A stretch of DNA of 64,000 bases from JAJDFU01 sp964641965 (GTDB taxonomy: Bacteria > Bacteroidota > Bacteroidia > Chitinophagales > Saprospiraceae): NCBI GenBank assembly GCA_964641965.1, contig CAZXLD010000017.1:18619-82618 (forward strand), given 5' to 3'. The position numbers were made by a program, and so were the translations under genes. Positions 17,345 through 25,723 of this stretch are shown piece by piece. Numbering within the stretch: the first letter of the stretch is position 1; the number at the start of each line of letters is the position of its first letter. The notes beneath the pieces were generated by a model. That model was given only the letters and a program-made list of their open reading frames with translations, was not told the origin of the DNA and did not search any database.

Positions 17345-18217
17345 ATGATATTAGTAGCAGATAGCGGTACCACCAAAACGGATTGGTTAGGCACTGAAAA
17401 GGAAGAAACTATATTTCAGGGTCAATCCATTGGTTTGAATCCGGTTCTGTTGACTGCGCCCCAGATCGAGCATCAGGTCCGTGCTGAATTAGCTGATGCT
17501 CTGGCATGGGATTCTGTCACACAGGTATTTTTCTACGGTTCCGGGTGTGCTACAGACCTGAGGAAGCAGGTTGTATTTCAAGCATTGTCCGCTATTTTCC
17601 ATTATGCCGACATTTATATAGAGCACGACCTAATAGGTGCAGCAAGAGCCTGTAGTGGAGATCAACCCGGTATTGTTTGTATTCTGGGTACCGGATCAAA
17701 CAGTTGTTACTATGATGGCGATCAAATTCAGGAACGCATGTACAGCCTGGGTTACTTGCTGGGGGATGAAGGCTCCGGAACGGACTTGGGCCGAAAACTG
17801 ATTCGGGCACGATACTACAATTTGCTTGCATCAGAGCTAGAAGCCGATTTTGATCAATTCCTTCGACAAGCAATAGGAATTGAAAAAGACAGTCTGGTGG
17901 ACCACCTGTATAAACTCGATTCCCACCCTCGATTCTTAGCTTCGTTTGTACCGTTCCTTGTCGAACATAAATACCATCCTGACCTTAAAACCATCTTGGA
18001 AGAAAGTTTCACCACCTTCCTTCAACTACATGTATTGCGCTATGATCGTGCCAGGCAGGTCCCAATCCATTTTGTGGGCTCGGTTTCCTGGCTTTTCCAA
18101 TCCATCCTGAAGGAATTGCTCCAAGAACATGGCCTGGTTGAGGGCAAATGGGTCCAACGACCTGTTTCGGCCCTGCTCCAATTTCACTCGCACAAAAAAA
18201 TCGAAAAACAGAAATGA
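17345..18217 (+). CDS. BadF/BadG-type sugar kinase (GlcNAc kinase-like)
   Basis: A 290-residue ASKHA-fold kinase resembling Bacteroidota N-acetylglucosamine kinase-like proteins, which phosphorylate amino sugars with ATP. The phosphate-1 motif is ADSGTTKT (5-12), a second phosphate motif reads ILGTGSNS, and LLGDEGSGTDLG is typical of the BadF/GlcNAc kinase group. Its stop codon overlaps the start of pfkA (ATGA), implying translational coupling with glycolysis. A role in recycling cell-wall amino sugars is plausible, as a glucosaminidase is the divergent neighbour, but this is inference. Confidence 0.8.
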   Translation: MILVADSGTTKTDWLGTEKEETIFQGQSIGLNPVLLTAPQIEHQVRAELADALAWDSVTQVFFYGSGCATDLRKQVVFQALSAIFHYADIYIEHDLIGAARACSGDQPGIVCILGTGSNSCYYDGDQIQERMYSLGYLLGDEGSGTDLGRKLIRARYYNLLASELEADFDQFLRQAIGIEKDSLVDHLYKLDSHPRFLASFVPFLVEHKYHPDLKTILEESFTTFLQLHVLRYDRARQVPIHFVGSVSWLFQSILKELLQEHGLVEGKWVQRPVSALLQFHSHKKIEKQK

Positions 18218-19200
18218 GTAAAACGCTTAAAAAAATAGCTGTGCTAACCTCTGGTGGCGATGCCCCGGGTATGAATGCCGCTATTCGGGCAACCGTCCGA
18301 ACAGGTGCATTTTACGGCCTGCAGATTTATGGTGTTAATCGCGGTTACGAAGGTCTAATTGACGGGAAAATACATCTGATGGAGGTGCGAGAGGTTGGTA
18401 ACATCATACACAGGGGAGGGACATCTCTTAAAACGGCGCGTAGTGAACGATTCAGAACCGTTGAGGGCCGAAAACTAGCTCTGGAAACCATGCAGGCCTA
18501 CGAAATTGACGCTTGTATCGTCATCGGAGGAGATGGTACCCTTACCGGCGCCAAAGTATTTACCGAAGAACATCCAGAAATCCCATTTATTGGTATTCCC
18601 GGTACGATCGACAACGATTTGTTTGGAACGGACTCCACTATTGGTTTTGATACGGCATGCAACACCGCTATTGAAGCTGTAGACCGTATTCGAGACACTG
18701 CAGATTCCCATAACCGACTATTTTTCATCGAGGTAATGGGTCGACATTCCGGCTATATTGCATTGCATACGGCCATTGGCGGAGGAGCCAGCAGTGTCCT
18801 CATCCCAGAAACTGATACCACCATTGATCAATTGGTGGACAAGCTTAGAAAGGATGCCCGACGGAAAAAGCTGTTTAGTCTCGTAGTCGTTGCCGAAGGG
18901 AATAAAAATGGAGGAGCTGCTGAAATTGCCCGCCAGGTGCAAGAGCTACTCGATTCCTATGAAATCAAGGTTACCATTATAGGGCACTTGCAACGGGGGG
19001 GGGCTCCATCCAGTGCCGATCGGGTTTTGGCGAGTAAATTGGGTTATGGTGCTGTGGAAGGGCTATTAAATGGGCATTACAACACCATGACCGGCTTGGT
19101 CAACAATAAGCTGATTTACACTCCTTTAAATGAGGTAATCCAAAACTCAACTTCACCGGGTTCTACTTGGATTCGACTGGCAGAGGTCTTGGCGGTATAA
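18214..19200 (+). CDS. pfkA: ATP-dependent 6-phosphofructokinase
   Basis: A 328-residue enzyme that phosphorylates fructose 6-phosphate, the committed step of glycolysis. The start at 18214 is chosen because it overlaps the preceding stop as ATGA and gives the normal N-terminus; the frame is open upstream. Motifs: TSGGDAPGMNAAIRA at 12-26, GGDGT at 105-109 and PGTIDND at 129-135 with catalytic D133. Gly in GGDG and in PGTIDND points to ATP, not pyrophosphate, as donor. The 3' end overlaps the convergent membrane-protein gene by 38 bases. Confidence 0.95.
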   Translation: MSKTLKKIAVLTSGGDAPGMNAAIRATVRTGAFYGLQIYGVNRGYEGLIDGKIHLMEVREVGNIIHRGGTSLKTARSERFRTVEGRKLALETMQAYEIDACIVIGGDGTLTGAKVFTEEHPEIPFIGIPGTIDNDLFGTDSTIGFDTACNTAIEAVDRIRDTADSHNRLFFIEVMGRHSGYIALHTAIGGGASSVLIPETDTTIDQLVDKLRKDARRKKLFSLVVVAEGNKNGGAAEIARQVQELLDSYEIKVTIIGHLQRGGAPSSADRVLASKLGYGAVEGLLNGHYNTMTGLVNNKLIYTPLNEVIQNSTSPGSTWIRLAEVLAV

Positions 19201-20065
19201 ACTGCAGCCCCATCCAAAAAGCAAGCGCTAAGGGGACCATACCGTGCGGCAACCGAAATAAAGTCTCCGGCCCCCATTGATGCATCAAATAGAGAAAGGG
19301 CATATCCCCAATGGGAGCCACTACCCTGGCAGTAGCCGTAGCGAATCCCCAAAGGGCTGCATATAAGGCACCATATTTACCAAACCTAGATCCACTGAAC
19401 AAGAGAAAAGCTACCCCAAAATCTAATAGCCCCATGATCCAAAGAAATTGGCGTGCCCCAGCTTCGCCTATACCCAAAATGGACATGGTCATATTGACAA
19501 AATGTCCGGGTACCGGAAGTATTCCTGCTGCGAAAAGGCCATGGCCTATAAAAGTAGCAGCCACTGCCACTTTTCCAAGTAGCAACCAGTTGGATTTAAG
19601 TCCATTTTGCACAACGCCAAGAACCAGAAACGGTAAGGTTACCTGTATGGCTAATTCCATGGCTACGATTAGGGAAGGGTAACCCGCCTTGACTTTTGCA
19701 ATCCAAAGAAAAAACATCAATACCCCTCCGACAATTAGCCCAGTATTTCGAATGGGTCTTAAGCTCCAACCCACAAGCAATGCAAAGGCTGAAATCCAAA
19801 AGAGAACGCCCATACCCTGGATGGTCCCTTGAATGAATTGGTCAACTTGAAGACTGGTGGCAAATTGATCCCATTCTATTCCGAAAAGCCCCAAAACCGG
19901 TTCCATCAATTTTTGATCCCAAAGGATGGCCCGGTACGGAGTTTCCCAAAAGATATGTTGCCAACCGCGTCCCACAAACTGGAAAATGGCAGCCCACCGA
20001 AGCAGCATTACCACAGAGAAGGGTTCAAATGGCACAACTGGCCTACGTTTAGAAATGGATCCCAC
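19163..20065 (-). CDS. Polytopic membrane protein, DoxX-like in general appearance
   Basis: A 300-residue protein with about eight hydrophobic helices and short loops. Loops carry aromatic and Gly-rich segments (GRGWQHIFW, ATFIGHGLFAAG) that recall DoxX-type or thiosulfate:quinone-oxidoreductase-like membrane subunits, but I cannot assign it to a family with confidence. It is a single gene, convergent with pfkA and overlapping it by 38 bases. Function unknown. Confidence 0.6.
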   Translation of the reverse strand: MGSISKRRPVVPFEPFSVVMLLRWAAIFQFVGRGWQHIFWETPYRAILWDQKLMEPVLGLFGIEWDQFATSLQVDQFIQGTIQGMGVLFWISAFALLVGWSLRPIRNTGLIVGGVLMFFLWIAKVKAGYPSLIVAMELAIQVTLPFLVLGVVQNGLKSNWLLLGKVAVAATFIGHGLFAAGILPVPGHFVNMTMSILGIGEAGARQFLWIMGLLDFGVAFLLFSGSRFGKYGALYAALWGFATATARVVAPIGDMPFLYLMHQWGPETLFRLPHGMVPLALAFWMGLQFIPPRPLPVESK

Positions 20066-20307
20066 AATCTAGATTCAAAGTCTTGAAAAGCTTCGGGTGA
20101 TAATTTCACAGTAATTTAGATAATTTCAAATTGTTTTGGCTTCATTACGTTCCAAGCTCACACAAGCTCATTTTCAATATCCGTTATACCGTTTTAAATT
20201 GAGAAGGTCCTGCGACAGAAATTGAAATAAATGTGAAGACCCTACGCTTTTAGTCTTTATCGATCACCCAATTTTGAATTCGTATTCTGTAAATTCAAGG
20301 ATTGTAA

Positions 20308-21630
20308 ATGGAATTATCGAATAAAATTTCCAACACGTTTTTCCTATCCACATTTTGTCTGATGGCGATGCTGATCAAACCACCCATTGGATATGGACAA
20401 CGAATAGCCTCCCCCTTCGAGCCTTTCAAGTTTGAACTCCAGGAGCAGTTCCATCCGGCTGATGAAAAACTACTTCGAGATGAAATTTCGGAAATAGCTG
20501 CTATTCAGCAGGAAATGGAAAAAGAGGATCCTTGGTCTATAAAGTATTGGAATGGCTCTTATCCTTCTTATCGCTGGCATCAGCTGCTCATGCAAATAAG
20601 CCGAAACCACAAAGGCCATAAAAACGGAGGTCGGGTAGTCATCATGCATCTTTCGATCTATGACGCCATGGTGGAGGTTTGGAAGCACAAAAAAGCTCAT
20701 TTCCAAAAAGCGGCCTACCAGTATGACCCTCGGATAAAGGGACTCGAGTCGGAACAAGATTATTCCGCATTTATTTGCGAATGGAGTGCAGCTGCAGGGG
20801 CCGCACATCGGGTCATCGCACATTACTTTCCGGAGCAAAAAAAATTGCTCGATAGCCAACTCACCGCCTTTAAATCTGCCCGTCTGGCCACGGGGATCCA
20901 GTTTCCCGCTGACATTGAAATGGGCTTGGAAATCGGACAAAAAATAGCCAATCAATACATTGAATACGCAAAAAATGATCGAACAGACCGCCGCTGGGAA
21001 GGGATTGTACCCAAAGCGGATAGTCTCTGGTCTGGGAATCCTAGCCCCTGGGACCCCATGAAAAGGCAATGGAAGCCGCTCACACTTGATCGGCCTGATC
21101 AGTTCAGGCCAGATCCACCTCCTACAGACTGGTCTTCCGATATGGAGGAGCTCAGGCGATTTAATGCAGCACATCAAACCAGTGAAATAGCCTGGAAGTG
21201 GAAAAGTGAGCCGGTCTGGGATCGGCTGATCGAACGAAAAGTGCTGGAATACAACCTGGATCCATTGGAAGCCGCTTTTGCGAATGCAGTTTTTCACACG
21301 GCACGTTTCGATGCTATCATAGCCGCATGGGATGGAAAATACCATTATTGGGGAATCCGACCTTTCCAGTACGACCCTTCTTTCCAACCCATTTTGGTGG
21401 ACACCCCTAATTTCCCAGGCTATCCTGCTGGACATACTACAGTCGCCGGATCCATCGCTAGAGTGCTCTCGTTCCTGTTTCCCAGGGATGAACTATTATT
21501 TTCCGAGCTCGCTAAAGAGTGCTCGGAATCCCGTTTTGAAGGAGGAGTACATTTTCGCACCGATAATGAAGTGGGATTGGAAGTAGGTAATCAAGTCGGG
21601 CAGCAGGTTATAAACACTTTCACAAAATGA
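20308..21630 (+). CDS. Secreted vanadium-haloperoxidase-like / PAP2-fold protein
   Basis: A 440-residue protein with an N-terminal signal peptide ending near residue 30. It has the all-helical vanadium chloroperoxidase/PAP2 architecture: FPGYPAGHTTVAGS with H376, and SRFEGGVHFRTD with R409 and H415, which correspond to the acid-base His and the vanadate- or phosphate-binding Arg and His. Bacteroidota carry many such exported proteins; whether this one is a haloperoxidase or a phosphatase cannot be told from sequence. It stands alone on the plus strand. Confidence 0.8.
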   Translation: MELSNKISNTFFLSTFCLMAMLIKPPIGYGQRIASPFEPFKFELQEQFHPADEKLLRDEISEIAAIQQEMEKEDPWSIKYWNGSYPSYRWHQLLMQISRNHKGHKNGGRVVIMHLSIYDAMVEVWKHKKAHFQKAAYQYDPRIKGLESEQDYSAFICEWSAAAGAAHRVIAHYFPEQKKLLDSQLTAFKSARLATGIQFPADIEMGLEIGQKIANQYIEYAKNDRTDRRWEGIVPKADSLWSGNPSPWDPMKRQWKPLTLDRPDQFRPDPPPTDWSSDMEELRRFNAAHQTSEIAWKWKSEPVWDRLIERKVLEYNLDPLEAAFANAVFHTARFDAIIAAWDGKYHYWGIRPFQYDPSFQPILVDTPNFPGYPAGHTTVAGSIARVLSFLFPRDELLFSELAKECSESRFEGGVHFRTDNEVGLEVGNQVGQQVINTFTK

Positions 21631-21950
21631 GGGAGTCCATAAGAGATTATGCCAACTAATCCTCTTCGAACCGGCAAAGCGAAGATGCCATGGATTAAAG
21701 ATAGTTACCAATTGTGTTTCAAAATGGCACCCATCTTTTGATCGTATAAATTTTCACGGCGGGCAATTGAAAATTTAATATACCCGGTACTACACGCCTA
21801 ACCCTTGATTCAGACAATAGAAGATCAACCATAGATTTTTTGCCCCTGGTTGTAGTGCTCAAGAACCTACAATCTGAGGCCTTGAACCACTGAAAGAAAA
21901 CCTTTGAATTTAGGGCGTACGCGAATCAGAGGTTTGCCTAACATTGGTTA
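21631..21950. other. Convergent intergenic region without genes
   Basis: 320 bases lie between the haloperoxidase-like gene and the 3' end of prfB. No frame, strong hairpin or repeat was recognised. Confidence 0.4.
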
Positions 21951-23040
21951 CTAATTGCTACTTGGATCTCCATGCATTAGCCATGCTTTCAAGAAGGCAT
22001 CCAAATCACCATCGAGGACGGCATCCACCTGAGAGGTCTGGTGATTGGTGCGATGATCCTTTACCCGCCGGTCGTCCAGTACATAACTACGGATTTGAGA
22101 TCCCCACTCATTAGCCATTTTTCCGGCCTCTACTTCCTTTTTCTCGGATTGTTGCCTTTCAAGTTCACGCTCATACAGCCGGGACTTGAGCATCTGCAGC
22201 GCCTTATCGCGATTCATATGTTGGGAACGCTCCTGCTGGCACTCCACCACAATGCCCGAAGGCAAATGCCGGACACGGACTGCGGATTCAGTTTTGTTAA
22301 CATGCTGACCGCCCGCACCGCTCGACCGAAATGTGTCCCATTCGAGATCAGCTGGATTAATCTCCACTTCGATTCGTTCATCGACCATAGGATGTACAAA
22401 TACAGAGGAAAAAGAAGTCATCCGCTTGCCTTGAGAATTGAAAGGACTCACGCGCACCAAACGATGCACGCCATTTTCACCTTTAAGCATCCCGTAGGCG
22501 AAATCACCGTTTATTTCCAAAGAAGCGTTTTTTACTCCAGCTACATCTCCATCCTGTCGATTTAGTTCGCTTACCTTAAAGCCGTTCTTCTCCGCCCACA
22601 TGGTGTACATCCGTAGCAACATGGCAGACCAATCATTACTTTCAGTACCACCAGCTCCGGAATTGATTTCAAGCACAGCACCCAATTCGTCTTCCTGCTT
22701 GTTAAGCGTGGAACGAAATTCAAGATCTTCAGTTGCTTCCAGGGCTTTTTGGTAAGCAGACTCCACCTCTTCCTCTGAAGCTTCCTCCGCCTCAAAGAAC
22801 TCCTGCATTACCTCAACTTCCTCTACTTTGGAATGGACAAGCTCAAATTGGCGCACCCAGCCTTTGTGGCTTTTAAGGGTTTTCATCACTTTTTCTGCAG
22901 CCTCCGGATCGTTCCAAAAATTGGGATCTAGTGTGAGCTGTTCTTTTTCTTCAATTTGGATAAGACGTTCATCGACGTCAAAGATACCTCCTTAACGAGG
23001 CCATGCGATCCTTCAGGTTCTTAAGTTGATCGGTAGTCAT
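21951..23040 (-). CDS. prfB: Peptide chain release factor 2, expressed by programmed +1 frameshift
   Basis: Release factor for UGA and UAA codons, 362 residues when the shift is made. The first frame runs from ATG at 23040 through 20 codons to TGA at 22980-22978; the second frame carries the rest. The site reads AGGAGG TAT CTT TGA C, the classic arrangement in which CTT slips to TTT and an internal Shine-Dalgarno-like AGGAGG stimulates it. Skipping T22980 gives a continuous product. The catalytic GGQ is in RSSGAGGQHVNKTES. Low RF2 levels favour the shift, so the gene controls its own product. It follows the FKBP gene by 146 bases on the same strand. Confidence 0.95.
22977..22992 (-). promoter_or_regulatory. 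prfB: prfB recoding site
   Basis: On the minus strand AGGAGG is followed directly by TAT CTT TGA C. The purine-rich hexamer, slippery CTT and in-frame TGA with C after it match the conserved RF2 autoregulatory site. Confidence 0.9.
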
Positions 23041-23141
23041 GACGATAAAATTTTGGTTGAACAATTGATTTCACAATTGAACCTGTACCGGATAGAGCAC
23101 CTGCTGTTAAAGGTCCACTGTATCCGGAAACTAAAATGGAG

Positions 23142-23169
23142 CGTACACTCAATAACTGAACGTACACTC
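23142..23169. repeat. Short direct repeat upstream of prfB
   Basis: CGTACACTC occurs at 23142-23150 and again at 23161-23169, 19 bases apart (about two helical turns), in the 146-base gap before prfB. It could be a protein-binding site, or chance. Confidence 0.2.
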
Positions 23170-23186
23170 CTGATTAACAGCTTAAT

Positions 23187-24026
23187 CTATTCTTTGATCT
23201 CCAATAATTTTACATAGAAGATCAAGTCGCTGGCCGGCGGTATGCCTCGTCCTCCCATTTCACCATACCCCAGTTCATAAGGAACAAACAAAACGGCCTC
23301 TGATCCTTCTTTCAATAAGGGAATACCCTTATCCCAGCCCTGGATGACGCCACCCTGACCCAGTTGAAACTCAAACGGACGGCCTTTGGTGAGTGAATTA
23401 TCGAACATCTGTCCGTTCTGAAAAATTCCGTAGTAATCTACGCTGACTACAGCTGTATCGAGTGGGATTTCGCCCGCTCCTTCGGAAATGATGTAATACC
23501 CCAGGCTGTCTTCGGTGTATTGCAAGCCTTCCAGGGTACCGTCCTGAAATTGTTGGTTGATGGCTTCCAGACGGGTAGCAGCACCTCCTGTTACTTCATC
23601 GTCCGTCTTGATTTCTGTGACCTCCAGATCGAAGTACAGCACGCTGTCCTCCGGAAACTGCTGAGCAGCCATTGGGGGTAAGGAATCAAAAGGGATAGAG
23701 ATAGAGGCAGAATCACCTGGGCTCATCAACCTGATCACCTCAATAATGGGATCCATGCCACCTTCAACTTCTTCCTCCTTGCCGGTAACCCGGTAGCTGG
23801 GGGTCGGGTTGGGATTACCTCGGGTATCGGTAAGGACCTGCTCACCTACCCGTTGGGCAATGTGAAAAAAGATCCAATCACCCGTGCTAGCTTTGGTTGC
23901 ATCTCCGGAAGCGTATATTTCGAATGGGAAACCGCTTTCAGTTACATCGGCTTGGTCACCATCCGTATTGCAAGCCCAAATGCCTAGGCCCATAAGGGCT
24001 GCGAATAATAGTGCTTTTACTTTCAT
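23187..24026 (-). CDS. FKBP-type peptidyl-prolyl isomerase lipoprotein
   Basis: A 279-residue lipoprotein: signal peptide with the lipobox ending at C19 (GIWAC). It appears to have two FKBP-like regions. The first (about 45-145) is divergent. The second (about 180-279) has the usual layout, VDYYGIFQNGQMFDNS, VIQGWDKGIPLLKEGSEA, and FVPYELGYGEMG. It would catalyse proline isomerisation or act as a chaperone in the periplasm. It starts 19 bases after the stop of the DHH phosphoesterase gene, in the same operon. Confidence 0.9.
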   Translation of the reverse strand: MKVKALLFAALMGLGIWACNTDGDQADVTESGFPFEIYASGDATKASTGDWIFFHIAQRVGEQVLTDTRGNPNPTPSYRVTGKEEEVEGGMDPIIEVIRLMSPGDSASISIPFDSLPPMAAQQFPEDSVLYFDLEVTEIKTDDEVTGGAATRLEAINQQFQDGTLEGLQYTEDSLGYYIISEGAGEIPLDTAVVSVDYYGIFQNGQMFDNSLTKGRPFEFQLGQGGVIQGWDKGIPLLKEGSEAVLFVPYELGYGEMGGRGIPPASDLIFYVKLLEIKE

Positions 24027-24045
24027 GATATTGTGATTCTTCGAA

Positions 24046-25053
24046 TTATGCTTGTTGAAGTTCTGCTTGATATTCGTGGAGGATTTCCTTGAACTGCCTT
24101 ACGGTGGGCCCGAGGCCTTTAAACGATGCTCCTCCGGCAGCATTCTTGTGTCCTCCACCCTTGAAATGTTTACGGGCGATCTCCTGCACTGAAAAATCAC
24201 CTTTACTACGTAAGGAAATTTTGACAATGGTGGGTTGTTCTGTAATGAAAACAGCCAACTTTACCTGCTTAACCTTCAATAAATAATTAACAATGCCCTC
24301 TGTATCACCACGCTGGATGTCAAAAAAGGCGTAATCCTCATTGGTCAGCGCAATGATACCCGTGTGGAAATCCGGTAAAATCTCCATCCGATTGTGCAGG
24401 CAATGGCCCAGCAAGCGAAGGTGTTTTTCCTCCAGGCTGTTGAAGATACGATCTTGCAGCTGGTAATCGTCCACACCTTGCTCCAGCAGTTTGGCAGCTA
24501 CCTGAAACAAATGCGGCGAAGTACTATATTTAAAAGAACCTGTATCTGTTAATATTCCGGTATAAAGACTTTCCGCTATGTCCTCGTCCAACCACTCTTC
24601 CCATTGCATAGCAACCACAAAATCATAGACAAGTTCGCAAGTGCTGCTGGCATCTGTCCGGCAAAGCGCAAAATCAGCAAAGGGCTCCGGAAATAGATGA
24701 TGATCGATCAGGACCAATTTGGCTTTTATAGTTTGAATGGCTTCGCCAACTTTATCGATCCGATCCAGGGAATTGAAGTCCAGGCAAAAGACAATTTCAG
24801 CTTTCTCAATATACCGCTGACTTTCTTCCGTCTCATTATCCCATACCAGAATCTGATCAGAGCCTTCCAAAAAATGCAGGAATTCAGGAAATTCGGAGGG
24901 GCTAATTACATGAATCGAGTGGCCCATTTTTGACAAAAGTCTGGCCATGGCCAACGACGATCCAATAGCGTCTCCGTCTGGATTCCGATGGGTCGTGATA
25001 ACAATGTCCTTCGGGACATTCAGCAGACGTTTTAGTTGTAGCAGATTTTCCAT
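24046..25053 (-). CDS. nrnA: DHH-family phosphoesterase, NrnA-like
   Basis: A 335-residue cytoplasmic phosphoesterase with DHH and DHHA1 domains. Motifs: RNPDGDAIGSSLA (metal-binding Asp residues), FCLDFN, LIDHH, TGILTDTGSF, and the C-terminal GGGHKNAAGG substrate loop. The family degrades oligoribonucleotides of 2-4 bases and dephosphorylates pAp; some members instead cleave cyclic dinucleotides. It is the first gene of an operon with the FKBP gene and possibly prfB, divergent from ndk. Confidence 0.85.
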   Translation of the reverse strand: MENLLQLKRLLNVPKDIVITTHRNPDGDAIGSSLAMARLLSKMGHSIHVISPSEFPEFLHFLEGSDQILVWDNETEESQRYIEKAEIVFCLDFNSLDRIDKVGEAIQTIKAKLVLIDHHLFPEPFADFALCRTDASSTCELVYDFVVAMQWEEWLDEDIAESLYTGILTDTGSFKYSTSPHLFQVAAKLLEQGVDDYQLQDRIFNSLEEKHLRLLGHCLHNRMEILPDFHTGIIALTNEDYAFFDIQRGDTEGIVNYLLKVKQVKLAVFITEQPTIVKISLRSKGDFSVQEIARKHFKGGGHKNAAGGASFKGLGPTVRQFKEILHEYQAELQQA

Positions 25054-25073
25054 TAATTCGGCCGCGAAGTTGC

Positions 25074-25081
25074 CAAAAATA
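25074..25081 (-). promoter_or_regulatory. Candidate -7 box of nrnA
   Basis: On the minus strand TATTTTTG matches TAnnTTTG and lies 21 bases before the nrnA start. No TTTG at the correct upstream distance was seen. Confidence 0.3.
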
Positions 25082-25135
25082 GCTCAGTCCACCAAAAATG
25101 ATTACCCGCTCCAAAGTGGATCTCAAATCAATACT

Positions 25136-25143
25136 TACCTTTG
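25136..25143 (+). promoter_or_regulatory. Candidate -7 box of ndk
   Basis: TACCTTTG matches TAnnTTTG. It lies 93 bases before the ndk start, leaving a leader of about 85 bases that can fold small hairpins (CCTTTGGT with ACCAAAAGG at 25139-25162). No upstream TTTG was found. Confidence 0.3.
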
Positions 25144-25236
25144 GTGCGCCCTACCAAAAGGGAAAACCAGGGCCTGGCTGCCAGAGCTGGGCTCAAACAA
25201 CAGGAGTTACTCTATCAATCTAAAAACGAAAAAGCA

Positions 25237-25656
25237 ATGGCTGGCAACCGCACCTTTACCATGATTAAACCGGATGCTGTAAAAGCAGGGCATATCGGCG
25301 CTATCCTTCAGCAGATTAACGAGGCCGGATTCCGGATCGTAGCCATGAAACTGACCCACCTAAGCAGCGAAAAAGCCGGGGAGTTTTACGCTGTACACAA
25401 AGAACGCCCTTTCTACCAAGAGTTGGTCGGCTTCATGAGCTCCGGTCCAATCATAGCTGCTATTCTAGAAAAAGAAAATGCCGTTGAAGATTTTCGTACG
25501 CTGATCGGAGCTACCAACCCAGCAGAGGCTGCCCCCGGTACCATCAGAGCTAAATATGCTACCAGTATAGGCGAAAACGCTGTCCACGGAGCAGATAGTG
25601 ATGAGAATGCACACATCGAAGGTAATTTCCATTTTGCTGGAACAGAGATGTTTTAA
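25237..25656 (+). CDS. ndk: Nucleoside diphosphate kinase
   Basis: A 139-residue enzyme that moves the gamma-phosphate between nucleoside triphosphates and diphosphates. The start at 25237 gives the standard N-terminus (MAGNRTFTMIKPDAV); the frame is open further upstream but the extra residues are not part of the family. The phospho-accepting residue is H117 in NAVHGADS. Other family blocks: RPFYQELVGFMSSGP and GATNPAEAAPGTIR. Single gene, divergent from nrnA. Confidence 0.95.
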   Translation: MAGNRTFTMIKPDAVKAGHIGAILQQINEAGFRIVAMKLTHLSSEKAGEFYAVHKERPFYQELVGFMSSGPIIAAILEKENAVEDFRTLIGATNPAEAAPGTIRAKYATSIGENAVHGADSDENAHIEGNFHFAGTEMF

Positions 25657-25723
25657 GGAGCTGTTCTTGGAAATGGATCTCATCTCCGAGGTGAAATCTG
25701 GATGAACCTAGGTTTCGCCTTCT

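Noticed and set aside
20470..21435. 321-codon reading frame opposite the haloperoxidase-like gene
   Set aside because: It is antisense to a gene with intact active-site motifs; the product is rich in Cys, Pro and Arg and lacks any domain.
21951..23040. prfB as a frameshifted pseudogene
   Set aside because: The in-frame TGA sits exactly in the conserved AGGAGG-TAT-CTT-TGA-C recoding site, so the shift is programmed.
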